Below, in pieces: positions 1 to 8,072 of a DNA stretch of 64,000 nucleotides; the stretch's first letter is position 1, and each line of letters opens with the position of its first letter. The stretch is from Flavobacterium cupriresistens. Lineage in GTDB: Bacteria; Bacteroidota; Bacteroidia; Flavobacteriales; Flavobacteriaceae. The position numbers and the translations under genes are program-made. The notes beneath the pieces were generated by a model that saw only the letters and a list, made by a program, of their open reading frames with translations, did not search any database and was not told the origin of the DNA. Location of the stretch: NCBI RefSeq assembly GCF_020911925.1, contig NZ_CP087134.1, forward strand, positions 4,340,001-4,404,000. Reading direction: 5' to 3'.

Positions 1-101
1 CCTGTATATCTGGAAATAGCCTCTATCTACAAGTTTTATATATCTCAGCAGTATCAATAAACCCATCCGTTTTTATACAATTTAAGCTTAACCTACAAAA
101 A

Positions 102-1034
102 CTAAAAGAAACGGGGTTCAAGGTTTTTGGAGCTTCCACTCTTGAAAATTTTAAATCCAACAAATAACTCATGCGATCCTGAATTATAATTCGTCAACTT
201 AGTTACTTCAGTATCATAAGAATATCCAATAAAAAGATTGTTTGTTACCTGAAATCCGCAGAGTGCACTAAAAGAAGATCCGACTCGGTATGAAATCCCG
301 GCATTAAATTTCTCTGCATAAAGAAAATTAGCTGAAACGTCTGCTTGCAAGGGAGCTCCTTCAATATTTTTAATCATAAAAGTAGGTTTAAATTTCAGAT
401 TATAGTCCAGATCAAAAACATACCCACCAATAAGATAGGTTTGAAACTTTCTATGGACAACGGAATAATTTTCTTCATTATATCGTTTCGTCATAATCAT
501 CTGCGGCACTGAGAGCCCTACATAAAATCTGCTTGAATAGGCATAAACACCGGCACCCACATTAGGTGAAAGTTGATTTTCTACATTACTGGCAAAAACC
601 GGATCTAAGTCGTTATAAATTTTCAGCTTTGTAAAATCAATATTTAATACATTTAAAGAAGTTTTAATACCAAAAGCAAGTTTAAAATTATCAATATCCA
701 AACCATACGATAAATCTAATGCCAGGTTATTTTCCTGCATTGGTCCAATATTATCATTGATTAAGGAAACCCCTACTCCCATTTTTTTGTACATGGGTGC
801 ATTCATCGATATCGATGCTGTTTTCGGCGCTCCGTCCAAACCTATCCATTGTGAACGATAGCTTCCTGTAATATTTGTACAATTATCACTTCCTGCATAC
901 GCTGGATTGAAATATGTGGTAGTGTACATATATTGCGAATACTGGGGATCCATCTGCCCTACCATACTAAAATTAATACTTAGTAAAAAAAGTAGTAGAA
1001 AAAAGACATTTTTTCCTGTTGTATTTTTTTTCAT
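102..1034 (-). CDS. PorP/SprF family T9SS outer-membrane protein
   Basis: The 310-residue product has a signal peptide (MKKNTTGK, then a Leu/Phe-rich core ending near SMVGQ). The typical PorP/SprF opening follows: MDPQYSQYMY and then FNPAYAGS. The rest alternates as in an outer-membrane beta-barrel. Members of this family sit in the outer membrane and help secrete or attach particular T9SS substrates; SprF does this for SprB. I chose the ATG at 1034 because the longer frame adds 21 residues ahead of a good signal peptide. The upstream gene on the same strand (2566-3801) encodes a type-B-sorted protein, the usual partner, but a repeat-filled gap of about 1.5 kb separates them. Family call strong; partner inferred. 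Confidence 0.9.
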   Translation of the reverse strand: MKKNTTGKNVFFLLLFLLSINFSMVGQMDPQYSQYMYTTTYFNPAYAGSDNCTNITGSYRSQWIGLDGAPKTASISMNAPMYKKMGVGVSLINDNIGPMQENNLALDLSYGLDIDNFKLAFGIKTSLNVLNIDFTKLKIYNDLDPVFASNVENQLSPNVGAGVYAYSSRFYVGLSVPQMIMTKRYNEENYSVVHRKFQTYLIGGYVFDLDYNLKFKPTFMIKNIEGAPLQADVSANFLYAEKFNAGISYRVGSSFSALCGFQVTNNLFIGYSYDTEVTKLTNYNSGSHELFVGFKIFKSGSSKNLEPRFF

Positions 1035-1236
1035 AAATTCTCTGTGCGATACTATTAATATCTTACGAAGAAAATTCAAAAAAACACACTCGATCACTAC
1101 AAGTTAATAATCGATATGTTCTAACTTATAATTGTGCTAATAATCAAACGGAGTGTAATTAAAATAGCCTAATTTGCTCTTTAATTGACAAAGGCAATTG
1201 CAAAATGAAAATTATAAATTTATGATTCAATCTTTT

Positions 1237-1636
1237 AATTCTATCTAACTCCTTTTAAGTTACTGGCAAAGAGGGGCTTTTTTTTTGCCACGAATTACAC
1301 TAATTTCCGTGAATTATTTTTTGCCACAGATTAGGAGGATTTGCACAGATTATTTAATTCTTTTTAAAATTACTAACAAAGAGAGGTCTTTTTTTTGCCA
1401 CGAATTTCGCAAATTGCCGCTAATTATTTTTTGCCACAGATTAAGAGGATTTGCACGGATTATTTGATTCTTTTTAAAATTACTAACAAAGGGGGGGCTT
1501 TTTTTGCCACGAATTACACTAATTTCCGCGAATTGTTTCTATGCTGTTGGGGATTAAACCATCCTAAGCCTTCAATCTTCAGCAATGTTTCTCCGTCAAT
1601 AATTTTAAAACTTGATTCGTGTAATTCGTGACAAAA
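1237..1636. repeat. Intergenic tandem repeat array, period about 110 bp, with inverted end unit
   Basis: The gap 1035-2565 has no supported gene. It holds about 2.5 units built on GCCACGAATTACACTAATTT, a stretch reading CACAGATT...GGATTTGCACGGATT, and a T-rich joint. GCCACGAATT recurs at 1287, 1397 and 1506, giving spacings of 110 and 109. At 1614-1636 the motif returns reversed (GATTCGTGTAATTCGTGAC), so the array can fold back on itself. Short open frames inside are products of the repeat. Related arrays lie at 43921-44572 and 60745-61240. Confidence 0.8.
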
Positions 1637-1750
1637 TGATGAAAAACAAGAAATACAAACGACTTACTCATCACTAACTCTTTTTTAAAAATTACGGATA
1701 AACATTAAATTTATATTTCCGGCTTTTTGGATTATTTTCCTTTTTTGCTT

Positions 1751-1838
1751 TCACGTAGATTCAGTAGATTTTCTCCTTGCTTCCTTCTAGAATCTTTCAC
1801 CCGAAGGATAGCGAACATGTGAAGCAAATCTACGTGCT
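1751..1838. repeat. Inverted-repeat element of the CACGTAGATT type
   Basis: TCACGTAGATTCAGTAGATT near 1751-1770 faces a reversed arm (AAATCTACGTG) near 1828-1838. This is a diverged member of the CACGCAGATT...AATCTGCGTG hairpin family seen at 25644-25721, 33978-34035 and 60745-61240. Confidence 0.5.
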
Positions 1839-2017
1839 GTTCTCTTTGATATTTTACTGTTTTAACATTGCGCACAACTTAGCAACTCTTTGTAGGGTTC
1901 AAAATGAACTTTCCTGCAATCTGTGCTAGAATAAAAAATAGCCACGGATTTTTAAGATTAAAAAGGGTTTTCTTTTTTCTCTTTAAATGTAAAGCTATTT
2001 GTTATTCTTTTTTTACT

Positions 2018-2184
2018 ACTCCACAACTTTTAGATTTGATCTTTTAACTAATAAAACTACATCTTAAAAGTGATGCCAAATTAATTCAGTACTAAACGCT
2101 AAAATCGTGGATCAAGACATATTGTTGTGGAGGAGCAAATATCTTGTAGTTCTGTAATTTCGAATCAAGTTAAAAAGTTGTGAA
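2018..2184. repeat. MITE-like inverted-repeat element, copy 1
   Basis: The motif CCACAACTTTTAGATTTGAT (2021-2040) returns in reverse form at 2162-2184 (GAATCAAGTTAAAAAGTTGTG) and, more diverged, at 2110-2132. An inner stretch TTAATTCAGTACTAAA at 2081-2096 is the reverse complement of an inner stretch in the neighbouring element at 2365-2493. No transposase frame is visible. It may be a decayed insertion sequence or a non-autonomous element. Confidence 0.5.
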
Positions 2185-2364
2185 ATAATTTTTAGAAATT
2201 TCTTTTGTTAGAAGTAGCAGATCATATACTTTTTGGCCAGAGCTTTTTAAGTTACTAATTTTCTAACTTCCCGCTTTGACGATCTCGCAAAGACGCCAAG
2301 CCGCTAAGTTTTTTTCTGTTTTTTCATTCAAACTTTGCGATTTTGCGACTCTGCAAGATTTTTA

Positions 2365-2493
2365 CTTCCCCACAACTTTAGGACTTGATCCAAAATCTTA
2401 TGCTAACAAGCTTTTAGTACTGAATAAGATACTATTAGAAAAAACAAAAGACCAAATCCAAAAGTTGTTGGGAAGCAACTTTTAGACTTGATC
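2365..2493. repeat. MITE-like inverted-repeat element, copy 2
   Basis: Arms CTTCCCCACAACTTTAGGAC (2365-2384) and the reversed AAAAGTTGTTGGGAAG (2460-2475) enclose TTTTAGTACTGAATAA (2412-2427), which matches copy 1 in the opposite orientation. A further direct half-copy of the arm (CAACTTTTAGACTTGATC) follows at 2476-2493. Between the two copies, about 2276-2355, lies a separate short inverted element with CGCAAAGACGC-type and CTTTGCGATTTTGCG-type arms. Confidence 0.5.
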
Positions 2494-2565
2494 TGTTTTT
2501 TCATTTACTATATCATCATATGTAAATGAAATTCAATGATTTTATATGTATAAAAAATAGTACAC

Positions 2566-3801
2566 TTACTCACTAAGATACAAATACCCTGATTTTGTAT
2601 TTAATTTTTTATCAGCTCCGGTTCCGTATTCAATGGTATAGAAATAAGTGCCCGCCGGAAGCTTACCTGTTCCGACTTTTATTCCTTTACCAGCCATGAA
2701 TCCATCGAAAACATTTCCTGTAGAATCATAATTGTTTGTTTTAAAAACTCTGGCTCCCCATCTATTATAAATCTCAACGGTATTATTAGGATAGTTTTCA
2801 ATATTTTCAATTTTGAAATAATCATTTACTCCATCATTATTAGGTGAAACGGCATTATATGTCTTTAAATCTGATCCTGCCCCTGCCGTATCCTCCCTTT
2901 TTATCTTTGCTAAAGTAAAGATTCCTTTAGCATCGTTTTTAGTGACAGCTGTCACGACCTTACTCTGAAGATCGGAAACACTGTTAATGACTATCCATTT
3001 TTTGCTTTCCGGATTCCATTTTACAATTCCAATTTTTTTAGGATCTGAAATTATTTCGGACTGCGACATATCTTCAGACCAACTTAGTGAAATAAAAATA
3101 TCAGCCTTATCGTTCTTATCTTTATCAATAACCCAATATTCATTATTCGCAATTAATTCTACCACATCTTCTTTTGCGGAATGTGGGTACAATGCATCTG
3201 AATTCAAATTATAATATATTACATTTAAAATATTTACATCATCCAGACCTGATATAATATAACGCCTGTAACTTTTATTAGTTCCAATTGGAAATGTAAA
3301 ATCCGATTTACCCATCTTATATACATCTCCATCAACAAAACTTAAATCTGAAGCTAAGCTATTGACCGCATCAAGACCAAAAGTTATAGCCCCTCCAAAA
3401 TCTCTATTGTTCAAAATCCCTTTTTCAAACAGAGCCATTCCATCTATAGAAACATTACCACTTAGATTAAAACTGGCATTTGAACGATTAGTATTCAAAA
3501 ATTGAACATTTTTAAATTGAGATTCCACAGTCCCTTCGATATTTTGTATTTCTGAACCCGTAAATCTGGTGTAACCGTTTTGTTTGTCATTGAAAGACAC
3601 TACGCCATTATTACGAAAATTTTGTTTAAAAGAAACATCGCCATCATTCTGAAAACGCCCATTTACAGAATTGATAAAATCTCCATATACAGAAACTACA
3701 GTATTGTCTTTTATTGAGACAATCCCATTATTTAAGACCTCATTATTTTGACCAAAACAAATCACAACTTGTAAAAAGAAAGCAGTTAGATATAATTTCA
3801 T
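2566..3801 (-). CDS. T9SS type B sorting domain (gliding-motility C-terminal) surface protein
   Basis: The 411-residue product starts with a signal peptide (MKLYLTAFFLQVVICFGQ). The middle is beta-rich with repeated 'NNGVVSF/NDGDVSF' strands, about residues 25-110, a pattern common in flavobacterial surface proteins. The last 90 residues form the gliding-motility-associated C-terminal domain (type B sorting signal): AVSPNNDGVNDYFKIENI, then VEIYNRWGARVFK, then LPAGTYFYTIEY, ending GYLYLSE. Such proteins leave through T9SS to the cell surface, usually with a PorP/SprF helper such as 102-1034. The longer in-frame start at 3873 would put 24 charged residues before the signal peptide, so the ATG at 3801 is preferred. 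Function beyond surface location is unknown. Confidence 0.9.
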   Translation of the reverse strand: MKLYLTAFFLQVVICFGQNNEVLNNGIVSIKDNTVVSVYGDFINSVNGRFQNDGDVSFKQNFRNNGVVSFNDKQNGYTRFTGSEIQNIEGTVESQFKNVQFLNTNRSNASFNLSGNVSIDGMALFEKGILNNRDFGGAITFGLDAVNSLASDLSFVDGDVYKMGKSDFTFPIGTNKSYRRYIISGLDDVNILNVIYYNLNSDALYPHSAKEDVVELIANNEYWVIDKDKNDKADIFISLSWSEDMSQSEIISDPKKIGIVKWNPESKKWIVINSVSDLQSKVVTAVTKNDAKGIFTLAKIKREDTAGAGSDLKTYNAVSPNNDGVNDYFKIENIENYPNNTVEIYNRWGARVFKTNNYDSTGNVFDGFMAGKGIKVGTGKLPAGTYFYTIEYGTGADKKLNTKSGYLYLSE

Positions 3802-4622
3802 ATTATTACTAAATTTATTTATTTCAATTCCCCATAAATGGTCTTTTTGCAATCTTAAATCCTCTTTTTTCATATTAAATATCTAATTTCAAAGCAAATA
3901 AACCACCAAACGGACAATCAAACAAAAGGAATTAATAATCAAAACGATTCGTTTTATAATCGTGAAAATTTTAAGTAAGCAAAATTAATTCGAATGAAAA
4001 CAAGATTAACTTTAAATCAAAAAACAAGGTAGAACAAATACTATTCATAAGCTCCGCCACCTAGTGATTGGTCAGGAATCTGCCCACAAATGACATCCCC
4101 AAACATCATAAAACAGACAGATAACCTGAAACAATATTTAAAAGAATAAAAATTGAAATTCACCATCTTGTTCTAATGAAACAAAAACATCGTTTAATTT
4201 TAATCCATCCAAAACACAAACTTTTCATCGGCTTCATTATGGCGATCCGGTCTAATTCCATTATTCCATAAAAGATATTTATCTTACCTTTTAACGAAAT
4301 CCGTGCAAACCTACAATAGCATAAACTAAAACCTTTTAATTAATCAACACCTGATCGATTGCAATTTATATTTGAAATAAAACCTTTTAAAATACTACAT
4401 TTTATTCGAGCAAAATTGCATACGACATACTGCTATCTCTTAAAATTACAGAAACAATTTTTCAGAAAACTTTGCCACTAAATTCGTTGGGCATTCTTAT
4501 TTTTTTTTGATTTTTGATCTTCAGTAAATACAATAAATCACTTAATTAAGTGTTTATACAAATAGGTATTAAAGTGTTTCACTTTATGTCTATTATGTTT
4601 TATTTGTTAATATTTACAAGAG
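3802..4622. other. AT-rich intergenic region with one possible micro-ORF
   Basis: No supported gene or repeat fills this 820-bp gap. One coding-like scrap lies on the minus strand at 4041-4109: a 22-codon frame reading GDVICGQIPDQSLGGGAYE before a stop. It has no clear upstream signals and could be chance, a gene remnant or a tiny peptide gene. The rest is AT-rich and must carry the promoters of the divergent genes on either side; I could not identify them with confidence. Confidence 0.4.
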
Positions 4623-5219
4623 ATGAAAAGTATATTGTTTTTAATTATATTGGTTGGTGTATCCTTACAGGGATATGCGCAGGATGAAATGAATAATAAA
4701 TTCAAACCAATCCCCGCAAAAGAATCGGAAAAAAAAGAAGTTATTCCTCCGAAAGAGATTTCAACAAAGATTGCGCCGCCAGCTATTGTGGAAAAACCGG
4801 ATCCATTGAAAATTGATCCTGCAGAACTTTTTAAAGATCCCAATTTATACAAAAAAGAAGCTAATATCGAAGGGATTTTTTACAGAAGAAATCAATATTT
4901 AGGAGGTTTTAAGACCAAATCCTTTACTTCTACAATTCGTTACCGAGATGCTGCTTATGTGGATGGTGATAAGATAAAAATATATCTGAATGATAAGATC
5001 GTTGAACCGGAAGTTAGTCTCGATGGAACGTTTAAAGAATTTAAAATAAAACTCACAGCAGGCATTAATAAAATCGATTTTGAAGCTCTAAATGAGGGCT
5101 TTGCTTCTCCGAATACTGCTCAGTTTGAGGTATATGATGACAAAGGTACCGTTATTAATGCAAGTGAATGGAATGTGGGTACGGGTTATAAAGCCACTAT
5201 TATTTTATTTAAAGAGTAA
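4623..5219 (+). CDS. Small secreted protein, unknown function
   Basis: A 198-residue protein with a clear Sec signal peptide (MKSILFLIILVGVSLQGYAQ). A Lys/Pro/Glu-rich linker follows at about residues 28-75, then a beta-rich C-terminal domain with IRYRDAAYVDGDKIKIYL at about residues 108-125 and ATIILFKE at the end. It has neither a lipobox nor a T9SS sorting tail, so the periplasm or soluble secretion is likely. The C-terminal module looks like a small beta-sandwich, but I cannot name it or give a function. It stands alone, 172 bp ahead of a gene with its own promoter. Confidence 0.8.
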   Translation: MKSILFLIILVGVSLQGYAQDEMNNKFKPIPAKESEKKEVIPPKEISTKIAPPAIVEKPDPLKIDPAELFKDPNLYKKEANIEGIFYRRNQYLGGFKTKSFTSTIRYRDAAYVDGDKIKIYLNDKIVEPEVSLDGTFKEFKIKLTAGINKIDFEALNEGFASPNTAQFEVYDDKGTVINASEWNVGTGYKATIILFKE

Positions 5220-5322
5220 AAAATTGTTACCGAAATAACCACCAGTAAAAAGGACACCAATGAACGAAACTGTCTGATTTTGATCATTTTATGCCTTTGT
5301 ATTTGGCAAATGCATAAAAACG

Positions 5323-5366
5323 GGTAGTTCTACGCTCTTGTAGGATTATACATTGCATTAAGTTTG
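5323..5366 (+). promoter_or_regulatory. Promoter with upstream dyad, shared with 13407-13450
   Basis: The -7 box is TAAGTTTG (5359-5366), a perfect match to TAnnTTTG. TTG at 5338-5340 can serve as the -33 box (18-bp spacer). Upstream lies GGTAGTTCTAC (5323-5333), a GTAG-TT-CTAC dyad. The same three-part layout, with GGTA exactly 40 bp before the TTTG of the -7 box, precedes the gene at 13492. The transcript start would fall near 5373, leaving a leader of about 20 nt. Confidence 0.6.
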
Positions 5367-5391
5367 TTACTTAATCCTAAATAACAATACC

Positions 5392-6378
5392 ATGCAAGAC
5401 AATCAAAATTCACCTATTCCAACAGGATGGGTTGGCGGGTTCCCACCGGCAGGTTCACCAATGTTATATCCAACCCGAGATCTTTCCTCTTTACCCATGT
5501 TGGGTAATATGGACAATATTAATTTTCTTCAGCGTCAGCTTGGCGTAAGGTGGCCCGAGTTTAGTTGGGAGACAGAGAAAGACAGTCCTACTAATACGAA
5601 ACGATGCTATCAGCAATTTGCTCCCTATATCTCGAGAGCCGGTTATACCGATGAAGGAAGGGTATATTCCGTTATCTGTCCACAACAAGGAGTTTGGATC
5701 AAAGATGAGATTTGTATCAATGTCGAGGTTACCGTTACCGGACAAAGAGGCTGGGTCAATGAAGTAACTAAAGAGATCGCAATAGACATGACAGTGGAAG
5801 GCAAAATTTGGTTAACGCGAGATAAAAAAAAGGGAGGCATATTTAATGACATTTGGGCCTTTATGGAATATGGTCCTTTTAAATTTCCTTTAGATAAAGA
5901 GCACGCGATCCGAGTTACAACTCACAAACAAAATGATCCTACTCAACCCATTTTTGAGGTGATACACGGATTAAATCCTGAATTTGAAAATCCACCGTTT
6001 GCACTACACGAAGCTGAGGCATTTGCAACGGCCTTTCTTGCCGTAGAAATTGGGGCTATCAAAGAGACAAAAAGCTCCCTTGTGGATGGCTTTAATCATT
6101 TAATAATGAATATTTTTAATCTGGGTTCAGGAAATATGCTTCAGCCCGGAAATACCTTATCGTGGAATCTGTGGTTTACAGAACCTGCTCTGGTAAATAA
6201 GGAAGAGTGGAAAAATCATGCTAATTTCTGGAGAGATTCTATTGATATTCACCATCGTTCTCCTACCGGAAATGGTACTGATGCCAGGTATTTTGATGGT
6301 AGCACATTCAACCCAGAACAAAATGCGATAGATGAAATAGTTCAGGATATTATTGATTATGTTAAAAAACATATTTAG
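5392..6378 (+). CDS. Unrecognised 328-residue protein
   Basis: I do not recognise this protein. It has no signal peptide, membrane segment, lipobox or sorting tail. The first 40 residues are rich in Pro and Gly (PIPTGWVGGFPPAGSP). The body is Trp- and aromatic-rich and mixes strands and helices, with three Cys (CYQQF, VICPQQG, EICINVEV). The C-terminal third is helical and acidic. A possible clue is regulation: its promoter carries the same upstream dyad as that of the tail-collar protein gene at 13492, so the two may be expressed together. It is monocistronic, and a bidirectional terminator lies between it and the next, convergent gene. Base composition resembles the neighbours. The frame is real by length and composition; function unknown. 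Confidence 0.8.
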   Translation: MQDNQNSPIPTGWVGGFPPAGSPMLYPTRDLSSLPMLGNMDNINFLQRQLGVRWPEFSWETEKDSPTNTKRCYQQFAPYISRAGYTDEGRVYSVICPQQGVWIKDEICINVEVTVTGQRGWVNEVTKEIAIDMTVEGKIWLTRDKKKGGIFNDIWAFMEYGPFKFPLDKEHAIRVTTHKQNDPTQPIFEVIHGLNPEFENPPFALHEAEAFATAFLAVEIGAIKETKSSLVDGFNHLIMNIFNLGSGNMLQPGNTLSWNLWFTEPALVNKEEWKNHANFWRDSIDIHHRSPTGNGTDARYFDGSTFNPEQNAIDEIVQDIIDYVKKHI

Positions 6379-6490
6379 GTACCTATTCTGATGGAAAGTT
6401 AAATTCCAATCTTTTAAATTCCAAATTCCAATTTTTGGAACTTGAAATTCCAGAGACAAAACGTACTTGATTTTAAATACGTACAAATAT

Positions 6491-6525
6491 TAAACCCCAA
6501 TGTACTAAATGTATATTGGGGTTTA
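6491..6525. terminator. Bidirectional intrinsic terminator
   Basis: A perfect 11-bp stem, TAAACCCCAAT (6491-6501) with ATTGGGGTTTA (6515-6525) and a 13-nt loop, sits between convergent genes ending at 6378 and 6566. T-rich or A-rich flanks on both sides fit termination in both directions. Confidence 0.8.
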
Positions 6526-6565
6526 TTTATATTTGCGCTTCTGCTTTTAGAATCTGTTGTAGTGC

Positions 6566-7000
6566 TTATTTGGCTACTTTTTTAAATCGCATCATCGGGA
6601 CATCACCTTCATTTAAATTTAATTTTCCCTCTTTATCAATCGTATAACTTGTGATTTTATTTATTTGTTGCAAAAACTGTTGCTCTCCTCCACCATCACA
6701 AAACATCATTGTTGTTGGTCCGGCCTCTCCAAAAGAAAGTTTTTTTCCTTCTAAAGTATAGGAAGCACTATAGCCGTTACAACCATTATTTCCATACACT
6801 CTGGTTTCTTTCTGATCAAAAGTAAGTTGTGGTTTTTTGTTTGGAAATAATCCATCAAAAGCGATTCTTGGTCCTGAAATATACTCTAACTCCCAAGTTG
6901 TATCATAAATGTTGGCGGTACTTTTTGTTTCTTTTGAGGCTTTGCAGGAACTAAAGAATACCGTTGAAATTGCAACGATCGCGATTACATAATTTTTCAT
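6566..7000 (-). CDS. META-domain lipoprotein (HslJ-like)
   Basis: A 144-residue protein whose N-terminus is a lipoprotein signal with Cys19 as the lipidated residue (VFFSSC). The rest is one META domain: the opening TWELEYISG, the central QLTFDQKETRVYGNNGCNGY, then SYTLEGKKLSFG and TTMMFC, and the closing GDVPMMRFKK. META/HslJ domains occur in small envelope proteins tied loosely to stress or antibiotic tolerance; their activity is not well defined. The GNNGCNGY core is intact. It is a single gene, with the repeat block 7101-8035 upstream. Confidence 0.85.
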   Translation of the reverse strand: MKNYVIAIVAISTVFFSSCKASKETKSTANIYDTTWELEYISGPRIAFDGLFPNKKPQLTFDQKETRVYGNNGCNGYSASYTLEGKKLSFGEAGPTTMMFCDGGGEQQFLQQINKITSYTIDKEGKLNLNEGDVPMMRFKKVAK

Positions 7001-7100
7001 AAATGTGATTGTTTTTAATTAATGATTTTAATTTTTAATGATTGGAATTACTTTAACAATATTCGTGCCTGATTGCGCTTACAAATGTTTTTTTGTTTCA

Positions 7101-8035
7101 GGTTTCAGGTTCTATTTCAACACGAATAATGTAAACTGAGATTATTAAACCATATAAGTCATAGGAGAAAATATAAGTTGGGCTTAAAATGACTTACATC
7201 ACTTATGTGGTTTTTGTTTCAGGTTTCAGGTTAATGGTTACTGGTTTCAGGGTTATCACAATTCTGTCATTTCGAGCGAAGTCGAGAAATCACATAAAGT
7301 ACTAAGTTTCTATTTTCCATGATTTTGTCATACTGAGGAACGAAGTATCTTCGAAAGTAATTCCGTAAAGTGAAGTTCAACAGTATCGATTCAGCAAACG
7401 TAGATCCTTCGTTCCTGAGGATGACAAACTGTACGGAGTTTCTTGTGTGATTTCTCGACTCCGCTCGAAATGACAGACCACAACGCATAATTTACTGGTT
7501 TCAGGTTTCAGGTTCTGCTTCAACACGAATAATTTAAACTGAGATTATTAAACCATATAAGTCATATGAGAAAATATAAGTTGGGCTTAAATGGCTTACA
7601 TCACTTATATGTTTTTTGTTTCAGGGTTCAAGTTACTGGTTACTGGTTTCAGGGTTATCACAATTCTGTTATTTCGAGCGAAGTCGAGAAATCACATAAA
7701 GTGTTGAGTTTCTATTTTTCACAATTTTGTCATACTGAGGAACGAAGTATCTTCGCAAGTAATTCCGTAAAGTGAAGTTCAACAGTATCGATTCAGCAAA
7801 CGTAGATCCTTCGTTCCTCAGGATGACAAACTGTACGGAGTTTCTGGTGTGATTTCTCGACTTCGCTCGAAATGACAAACTACAACGTATATTTTACTGG
7901 TTCCGAGTTTCAGGTTTCAAGTTTCAAGTTCTGCATCAACAAGAATAGCGGAAACTGAGATTATTAAACCATATAAGTCATATGAGAAAATATAAGTTAG
8001 GCTTAAATGACTTACATCACTTATATGGTTTAAAA
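7101..8035. repeat. Mosaic intergenic repeat: two 403-bp units and a partial third
   Basis: Each unit has two parts. Part A (about 100 bp) starts GGTTTCAGGTTCT (7101, 7504, diverged at 7920) and contains an inverted pair, AAACCATATAAGTCATA facing ACTTATATGGTTT. Part B (209 bp, at 7266-7474 and 7668-7876) is bounded by GTCATTTCGAGCGAAGTCGA and its reverse complement, with a second pair nested inside (GAGGAACGAAGTATCTTCG against CCTTCGTTCCT). The third copy has part A only. Two similar minus-strand frames (7267-7488, 7669-7878) are reading frames of part B and are not called as genes. Confidence 0.85.
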
Positions 8036-8072
8036 ACTTTGCCCCTTGTACCTAAGAACCTCTGTACCTTAT

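Noticed and set aside
1..101. Possible gene end at the window's left edge
   Set aside because: No frame with family resemblance ends here; the 101 bp could be intergenic.
1285..1631. Overlapping plus-strand frames of 60-78 codons
   Set aside because: They read through the 110-bp tandem array; their products repeat with the DNA and resemble no protein.
7267..7878. Two similar minus-strand frames of about 70 codons (7267-7488, 7669-7878)
   Set aside because: They lie wholly within the two copies of repeat part B, are similar because the repeat is, and show no start signals or known domain.
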